Made by a program: the position numbers and the translations under genes. The notes below the pieces were generated by a model. The model did no database searches. It had not been told where the DNA came from and saw only the letters and a list, made by a program, of their open reading frames with translations. Of a DNA stretch of 64,000 nucleotides, positions 50,825 to 64,000 are shown in pieces. Position 1 is the stretch's first letter. Every line of letters begins with the position of its first letter. Source of the DNA: Amia ocellicauda (Eukaryota; Chordata; Actinopteri; Amiiformes; Amiidae); contig NC_089850.1 in assembly GCF_036373705.1 (NCBI RefSeq), forward strand, positions 33,900,233 through 33,964,232, written 5' to 3'.

Positions 50825-53800
50825 TCAATGAAACCTGCCCCGTCAAAATGAATGAAAAACTACACGGACAGCTACAGTATCTGTGGCTGAGCATAACCCA
50901 GCATGATGACACCCATTTTCTTTTAAATCTAAAAAGTTTATAATTTCATTGGCTGTAATTAATAAATGTGTTAACATTTAAAAAGAGCCTGAGGTAATGA
51001 TCATATTCATTATTGATCTTTGGAGGAGGGGGAGTTTTAAATTGGTTCACTCTAGCCTTACCTAAACTTATCTTTAATCCCTGCAACATTTTCTTCTGAA
51101 ATGTTAAAAAGAGTGGCGGGGGTGGCAGTTATTAGGCCAACATTTTTTTTGAGGGACATGACAGACTTTGAGTGGTTCATAAAGTGTCACAGAACCCTGA
51201 GACATATATACAGTATATTTAATTGTACAGGAAGTTCACCTTTATGCACTACCCATATTAATCAGGAGATGGCAGCATTTAGTTTTACAGATCAATTTGT
51301 GGAATATTTTTCAAAGTTTTTTTTCTTTCCTTTTTAAATCGAATTGTTGCCTTTAAAACACATTAAAACAATTGAAATTCATATCGATTTTGTTTCATTG
51401 CTTCCTGAAATGACCACACATATTCTCATCTTCAGCCCAAGAAATTTGGGTAACCATTGCCAGATACACATTAATAGGAATACATCTAAGAGAATTAATA
51501 TCAGAGTACATTACATACATTACAAAGGATATTCATGTTTTCTATAGAACATTTTATGGGAGAAGTCTTTGCTGTTATATAATTGCAAACTTTATAACTT
51601 CACCATTTGAAGTGTTTGTTGAAGTGTTTTTTTCATTGTTATATCTCTTTTTGAGCTTCAGCTCTCTTATCATCCTAAAGACTTGCCCTAATCCTTGGGT
51701 AAAAGGTACTGCCCAAATACATAATGAATAATTGCCTTTCATGTGAACATCAACATTAGTGTGTGGTATAGCCCCAGACCTTAATATAATTTGTCTGCTA
51801 ATTCAGATCATTCTCTTTTTGCCACAGTTGATTTTATATATACATAGCCAAGGATTATGTGAATTTATTAAACACTAACATAGGGTTACTCTCCCATGGA
51901 TTTTTACTTACTAATAAACACACAAAAAAGGACTGGCAAAACCAGGAACGTTTCCACCTGCTTTGCACGACCCTTCCTGAGATGGGTTTTTAACATGCAC
52001 TTAATTGACACCTGCACACATTTTGTAGCACTTGGTTGTCTTTAAATACTATATATGTGTGTGTATTTACAATCTGGATTAAATACCATCTGTAGGTTTT
52101 AATAATCCACTTGTCATTCTGCCTTCTGTTAACTATCTGTATGACAAATTGGGGCCGGTAAGACTGTACATCCTTTTCCAACACAATTGGGAACTAGTCT
52201 CTTCATTGCCCTTCGTACCTTATCTATTTCAGGCTTTGGGCTGAAATTAATTTGGTCCTTTTTGCCAGTGAGTTGTTTATGTAATGGGTTTAAAGTTAAA
52301 ATAGTTTTCTAGTTAAGATTATATTAAAATATTAATATTTTCTGGTGTTTGTAATTGTAATCAGCAGTGATGCTGTCTCTGTGCTCAGGAGCGTAATAAG
52401 GTTATTGCACCCATCTTCAGAAAACATGATGTCTAATGGTTGAATGAACTAGCAAGTTATAATCTATAATATGGATTTAACTTGGATAAATACCAAACAT
52501 TGATTTTGTATGTTCAGACATGACCAAATAAAACAAACTACAGCATTTTTGTTTTAATGTATTTGACTCCAAGGGTAAAAGATAAAACAAACACATTTTG
52601 AACTCAGAAACCCATCCTCTGTTTTTCTTGTGTTTGAAATCACTACAGTTCATTTCAGGTATGGTGTTTTAAATTTTACAAGAATTTACATTATTATTCA
52701 TTATTCCAACAGTTGTCTATTCCTATTGGAAATAAAAAGGCAAAAACATATGTCAAAAAGAAAATGAAATGGATTAGTCCTGTGATATTTTATTAAAAAT
52801 AGAAATAGAACCAAATCTCAAATACAAATTACTATACATTGTATTGTAAGGTGTTTATGTGTGTGATTATTCTAACAAAGGGTGTGTTAGTGCTTAATAT
52901 ACTTCAAACTTGTATTACTAACAGACAAGTTAATTTAATTACTGAATTATATGGTTTTAATGGAAGTGTGTCAAAACTGATATCTGGGGGTGCTGATGGT
53001 AAAAAAGAGTGAGAGTGGTGGGGGGCTGATGGTAAAAACTTGCGAGAGCGGGGTGGGGGGGCTGACCGTATTTTAAAAAAGGTGTGGGGGGGAATTTGCT
53101 GCGGACCACTAGGGGTCCATGAGGGAGTGCTAGGGAACCTCTGGCATAGATGACTATCATACGTAAAGTATGAGACATATACTTCACACCTGAGTATGTA
53201 TTTAACATAGGATTACAATGAAATAATTAACATTGAGACGAGAACCAGGAAGATGAAACTCAAGAGGAGATTAAAATGTACAACATTTGTATTTATAAAT
53301 AATAGTAAGAAGAACAAAACTAATCTACAGACAGTGGAAACTCACTGAAGATCAAGTGCAATGACCTCTGTCAACAAAGAGGAGTAACCAATTGCTAAAA
53401 CCCTCATAATGATTCAAGATGACTCAGTGTAGCAGAGATGTAAAACAAACATTGCTGAACTAGATAAGATAAATGCTTTACACTGGAATGAGTAACACAG
53501 ATCTGTGCTGACATTTGTAACAGATACAATACACAATGGTATTTTTTAAATCAACATTTACACTGAAATCACCTCTGAACTGACCTTTTGTCTGGTAGGG
53601 ATATGATGATAAAATATGTATTGCCTAATGAGCAGGGGGTGGAAAATGACATTTTCCAACATAATCATTTCAAACAAAAAATTAAGGATTACAACTACAC
53701 CTCAAATCACTCTTGGTAGAGTTGTATCTTTCAGCCTGCTTAATTACTTTCTGAAAACTAGGTGAATATTATGATTGGTTTTGATTTGACCTCAGAAGGT

Positions 53801-55336
53801 TTGAAAATCACCTATTATTCATATTCATGTAATCACAAATCATTCTATTCATTTTCTGTATTTATCTATATTTTTTGCTGTGTTGGCATAGTGTAAGTGA
53901 GGTTGTGTTTCTTCGTTTTTGTAACAAAATGATACAATAGTTCCAGAATGTAAAAACAAATAAAAAAGGATTCAAAACAATGAGGCATATAACAATTATC
54001 ATGGCAAATTTGTAGCACTAATCCAGCAAACAAAACACAGTCATCTGAATCGAGTGAACCGTATAGGCCTGGAGGTTGATTGTTTATTTTTGTGTTTTTG
54101 TGTATATTGGGGAATTTTTATGGATATTTATTGGTGATATTTCTGGGCATTATTGTAAGCAATTGTTCAGCTAATAGATATTCAATAAGGCCATGAGCAA
54201 TGTACAACCCTTCCTATGTGATAAAATAATCCGGGAATAGTTCAATGAACTGATTTAAAAGAGCACCTAAAACAAGTCAAATATGTTTATCAAAAACGAG
54301 TGTTGCTGTATTCATGAATACCAGGAGCAGAAACTTTTGCCAGCCAAAATTCAGCACAAACTGGAAAAATGTCAAGTTGCTTTGCTACGTTGATTTCAGG
54401 TACATAGTGGAACTTAAAATATAGTTGATTTTTGTTTTAATATGAGACTGTTTAATTTGTATTACATAAAACAACAAACATTGAGAGCTGGCGTATTTGT
54501 AATCAGTGAATCAACTGAATCGTAATAGTGTTTTAGCTTCATAAGATTTAGTTTAATGTCTAAAAGTACAACTGCAAGATTAAATACAGTTTTAATCAAG
54601 TTGATACCTTAAAACTCTACACAGATATCTGTTTCGAAGGTGAATATAAAGGCATGTTTTACTGGCATTATCCCTAGTTACGCCATTGAAAATATTACCC
54701 TTTGCTAAGAAACAATTAAGAAACAGTTATGAGAAGCTTGTGAGATGGAGAGCATTTCAGTTTGAAAACCTTTGTTCATTACAAAATGCAAGACTAGGGA
54801 CTTAACCATAAACCTTGAGGCATGAACATTAATATAAGAAAACAGGTGTTTCCATTATGAACAGTTCCCACAGTAAAATACAGACTGGGTAACATTGAGG
54901 TTTGGGGTGGTTTAGAGACTGAAGATCTAGTAAAAGAAGAAGGTTTATAAAGGCACAATATCATTCCATTCTTCAGTGTTATTAAATACATGCTCTCTTA
55001 TGACTTGAATATGAAAGGTTTGGTTTTAAAATATGATCATCTGAAAAACAAGAACAGATATTGAAAGGGATGCATTGGACCACCCAGGTTACCTAATCAA
55101 GACCCCATTGGAAATACATGGATTGATTTTGATTGGGAAACAGCAAGCACAAACATGTTCAGAGAGATTAAATTATTCCAATTTACTACCACAATTGTGT
55201 GACAAAAAGCCTGTAATATGTGCCACTATGAGTGATATGAGACAATGAGAATATTATTTGATAAATATTTGCATGAAAATATCACAGCTGACAGGTTTCC
55301 TTCACAAATGTTTTTTCTCCCATTGTATATCAGCTT
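50825..55336. other. Intergenic region between convergent RWDD1 and sulfotransferase
   Basis: The RWDD1 3' UTR with AATAAA at 50961 opens it. A G-rich stretch at about 52985-53160 contains imperfect repeats of GGGGCTGATGGTAAAAA and may be a repeat fragment. The rest is AT-rich. The 3' UTR of the minus-strand sulfotransferase should lie just below 55337, but I could not pick its polyadenylation signal. Confidence 0.5.
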
Positions 55337-59594
<4,258 letters not shown>

Positions 59595-59599
59595 GGTCC

Positions 59600-60834
59600 C
59601 TGAAAAAGACAGTTGGGACAATTGGTATTTGCTGAAAACAATATTAAAACCCTTCCAATGTATTTTACTATATCACTAGTATACTTTTAAAAGGACAGCA
59701 TTAATCCTAAATCCACTTATGGTGTACAGAAAATGAATACTATATAAAGCTGTTATTGTAACTTCATACAAATATATGAATAATAGTAATTGCTTAAAAC
59801 TGTATTGAGCAATAATACATTTTTTAGATGCAGATACATTATAGAAACAGAATGAAGATACTACAATGCTTTACTTATTTATAAAGGTTAATGAGACAAT
59901 GTTATGGTTTTAAGAGAAAAATTTACAAGCTTTCAAAATTAAGACTGAGTTCATATCAATGACTTCCACAATAATTATCAAATGTATTAGTTTATGTATT
60001 TACAAAGAAATGTAAATACGAAATATGTAATTTATATGTTGATAATACCAGTAGTCATTCAGTTTGTTAGTGTAATACAGTTCACAGATGTTCCCTGACA
60101 TTGCATTAAAGGAATTATACCATTTAGGCCAAGCAGAAAGACATGTATTATTATTCTTTGCCCAAATCTGAAACACTCAGTGCGTAAAGCAGAAAACTCA
60201 TGGCAGAGAAAAATAAAATAGAACACTACTAAAAGTTTTGAAATTATTTTACTTCAATGTGGACAGTGGTGAAAATGTGTTTGTCTTACCTTCTGTTACT
60301 TACACTGCTGCACGTCTCTAAGAATTGAAGGCAAATGTGGACTCCCTCCTCTTTTAAGCAAAGCTTTGCCTTTGTATGACTTCAGGAAGTGCAGTGTGAT
60401 CAAATTACAAAACTCTTAAGAAAAGACTATTGTGGAAGCCTGGGGCCATTCACCTTCAGAAATTGGGGGAGAAGTTATTTGAGTGTTCTTAGCCTGGACA
60501 GACATGTTGTTCTGCAGCGCAACACCTGATATGTTCAATGCAATAACTAGATTCCACTTCAACTAAATACAACTAATAGTGACTTTTAATGATATCTCAA
60601 TTCTTTGAGTTCTCTCAGGAGTGTAACTGTTCACTTGGTTGGGGCTATAGCTGTCCATTATAATGAAAGATTATAACTGATAGTTGTAATGGTAAAGACA
60701 GAGGAGTCAATGAAGATGTAGGCATTTTTTTATTTTACATTTTTAACACTGCATTGAAAAACGTCTTGCAAAATGTTTCCTTTTACTTTGTACTACAGAT
60801 ATTCCAAATAATGATACATGAAAGTTGGCCAAAA
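59600..60834. other. Sulfotransferase first intron and upstream flank
   Basis: An intron of about 700 bases runs from 59600 to the probable 5' UTR exon at 60300. Upstream of that exon is AT-rich flank with no gene seen. Confidence 0.55.
60300..60345 (-). other. Probable 5' UTR exon of the sulfotransferase gene
   Basis: The first coding exon is preceded by an acceptor (TTTTTCAG before GGACC ATG), so an upstream non-coding exon is needed. A strong donor, CAGAAG then GTAAGA, lies on the minus strand at 60300/60299. Just upstream (60350-60360, minus strand) is TTAAAA, which could act as a TATA-like box about 30 bases before a start site. The upstream exon limit is a guess. Confidence 0.4.
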
Positions 60835-60946
60835 TCCATCTATCTATATATATCTATATATCTATATATCTATCTATATGTATATATCTATATATATATA
60901 TCTATATATATATGTATAGATATATATCTATATATATATATATATA

Positions 60947-61002
<56 letters not shown>

Positions 61003-61014
61003 TATATATATATA
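60835..61014. repeat. TATATC and TA tandem repeat array
   Basis: Irregular TATC/TATATC units pass into a long TA run ending at 61014. The array produces an artificial tyrosine/isoleucine open frame. It seems to have provided TA targets for the Tc1 elements that follow. Confidence 0.95.
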
Positions 61015-61433
61015 CACTGATCAGCCATAACATTATGACCACTGACAGGTGAAGTGAATAACACTGATAATCTCGTTATCATGGCACCTGTCAGTGGGTG
61101 GGATATATTAGACAGCAAGTGAACATTTTGTCCTCAAATTTGATGTGTTAGAAGCTGGTCCGATCCAACAGACGAGCTACTGTAGCTCCAATTGCTGAAA
61201 AAGTTCATGCTGGTTCTGATAGAAAGGTGTCAGAACACACAGTGCATCGCAGTTTGTTGCATATGGGGCTTCGTAGCAAAGGATCTGCTGCTAACGTCTT
61301 GGTGCCAGATACCACAGCACACCTTCAGAGGTCTAGTGGAGTCCAGGCCTCGACGGGTCAGGGCTGTTTTTGCGGCAAAAGGGGGACCTACACAATATTA
61401 GGCAGGTGGTCATGATGTTATGGGTGATCAGTG
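61015..61433 (+). mobile_element. Internally deleted Tc1/mariner element
   Basis: It begins CACTGATCAGCCATAACATT and ends ATGTTATGGGTGATCAGTG, inverted termini of about 28 bases with two or three mismatches, flanked by TA at 61013-61014 and 61434-61435. The 419 bases keep the outer regions of a well-known fish Tc1 family, including transposase N-terminal remnants near 61150-61270. The catalytic region is missing. Confidence 0.88.
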
Positions 61434-61437
61434 TATA

Positions 61438-62741
<1,304 letters not shown>

Positions 62742-62749
62742 TATATATA

Positions 62750-62834
62750 CAGCTCTGAAAAAAATTAAGAGACCACTTAACATTGATTTTTGAACTTGGA
62801 GTGGTCTCTTATAATATATTTTTTTCCAGAGCTG
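62750..62834. mobile_element. 85-base palindromic Tc1/mariner MITE
   Basis: It begins CAGCTCTGAAAAAAATTAAG and ends with the near-inverse, CTTATAATATATTTTTTTCC then AGAGCTG. AGAGACCAC/GTGGTCTCT form the inner stem. TA flanks both sides. This is a very short snap-back element in TA-rich DNA. Confidence 0.8.
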
Positions 62835-62880
62835 TATATATATATATATATATGTATATACATATATATACACACACACA
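62835..62880. repeat. TA and CA dinucleotide run
   Basis: A TA run with GTATATAC interruption passes into a short ACACAC stretch. Confidence 0.9.
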
Positions 62881-62889
62881 TCTTTATAT

Positions 62890-63035
62890 GTTGTGGTCTG
62901 ACAAATCTCAAATTGAACTTTTTGGCCTAAATGCAAAGTGTTATGATTGGCTCAAACCCAACACAGCTCATCACCCATCCCTACTGTGAAGCATGGTGGT
63001 GGTGGCAGCATCATGTTATGGGGATACAAGGGAAA
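62890..63035 (+). mobile_element. Tc1-like transposase fragment
   Basis: From about 62892 the plus strand reads LWSDKSQIELFGLNAK, the first catalytic block. After a frame break it reads [15 protein letters not shown] near 62980-63025. Terminal repeats are not recognised. It belongs to a different Tc1 family from the element at 61438. Confidence 0.75.
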
Positions 63036-64000
63036 ATCTTTTATTTTTCCACAATATATGTTCTGTACAGATGTTCTTACCTTCAATGTAGGAGTCAGAG
63101 GAAACCCCAACAAAGTGTCTGTAAAACAAATAAAGCTTTACTATCATCAGTATGGATTTGTCCCCTCTGCTCTATAATGTATTTGTTATTTAGAATACAG
63201 GGTACAAAAGGGTAAGAAATCTGGTGTGTAAAGAATCCACAGAACTACAGTGAATCAATAAAATGTTTATTATGTAATGGTAATAAAATAATAGAGAAAC
63301 AGGTGACAAAGATATGGAAGATGCCCAGACTAGTAGGCTCTGAGCCCCGAGCAAACATAGGTGCGGATATTTATAGGTTGAAACATTGACAACGAACAAA
63401 GTAAAGTCTATATATGTGAATAATTTGGAATAATCAATTAATATGCATGAAATACTGATTAATATGCAAAGCTAACAAATTATATTGGCTACTGAATAAT
63501 AAACTATATAGCTAATGAGTAGATATGTAAAACCCTCTGGTACATTTCAACTGCAACACTTCTGTAACGTTGTGGATGACTCTCAGAAACAACAGGAAGG
63601 TTTGTTATTAATATAGGCATGTTTACCTCATCCCCCAAAAGTCTCAAGGCAAGGGAAATCGGATGTTTTGAGAACTGAGTGTCTCTGACTGCTACAGACG
63701 TCTCAAGACTCAGAAAGAAAGACAGATACATACAGGCCCTTAGCCAAAATGAATTAATTTGGACAAGTTCAATATAGTTGCTGATCAAAATACTATCAAT
63801 TCTTACAGGTTCCAGTTATTTAAAGAAATGTTTCCAAAAACTTGCAAGGACAACAGACAGCTGAGGTTTGTCACAAGATTGGGGATATTAAAAAAAGGAA
63901 CAAAACTAAAAACAAACCATTTTTCTGTAACATTGTTGGAATGGATTTACAATGGTCTGACAAGGTTTTGATAATGTTTCCACAACTTTGTTACACCGTT
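63036..64000. other. Right edge, no gene seen
   Basis: AT-rich sequence. Short open frames near 63504-63971 have no recognisable family motif or splice context. Confidence 0.5.

Noticed and set aside
60754-61020. An 88-codon frame rich in tyrosine and isoleucine
   Set aside because: It is the translation of the TA/TATATC repeat array.

Overview
This is vertebrate nuclear DNA, almost certainly from a ray-finned fish. Four spliced protein-coding genes have vertebrate-type exon/intron structure (GT-AG introns, standard code). The spaces between them hold Tc1/mariner, hAT, L2-type and RTE-type repeats typical of fish genomes. There are no bacterial-style operons, CRISPR arrays or tRNA/rRNA genes that I can support. 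I cannot fix the species.

Layout. (1) About 1-29 kb: the 5' part of a KLHL32-like BTB/kelch gene on the minus strand. Three certain coding exons (15058-14878, 8829-8722, 4922-4824) encode the BTB domain. A short candidate start exon lies near 28.99 kb, in a CpG-richer patch that may be the promoter. The BACK and kelch exons lie beyond the left edge. The introns carry a hAT element with a BED finger and a perfect 8-bp target duplication, a hAT MITE, a deleted Tc1 element, an RTE-like LINE relic, an L2-type LINE tail and several MITEs. (2) About 31.8-42.7 kb: two tandem plus-strand genes of the CALHM family (large-pore channels), CALHM6-like then CALHM5-like. Each has two coding exons and an intron at the same codon position. 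(3) 47.5-50.8 kb: RWDD1, seven coding exons, plus strand, apparently complete. (4) 55.3-60.3 kb: a complete cytosolic sulfotransferase on the minus strand with six coding exons plus a probable 5' UTR exon. I read it as SULT3-like, partly from its position. Its fourth intron contains a Tc1 copy inserted at the centre of a perfect palindrome. (5) 60.8-63.1 kb: a TA-rich array into which several Tc1/mariner elements have inserted side by side.

The order CALHM6, CALHM5, RWDD1, sulfotransferase matches, as I recall it, the mammalian block on human 6q22 and mouse chromosome 10. KLHL32 next to it is a different neighbour from the human arrangement. The genes do not form a pathway; they are a conserved synteny block. 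I found no convincing new gene system. The most unusual structures are transposon nests: the Tc1-in-palindrome at 56375-57715, the hAT-in-hAT at 38194-38413, and the Tc1 stack at 61-63 kb.
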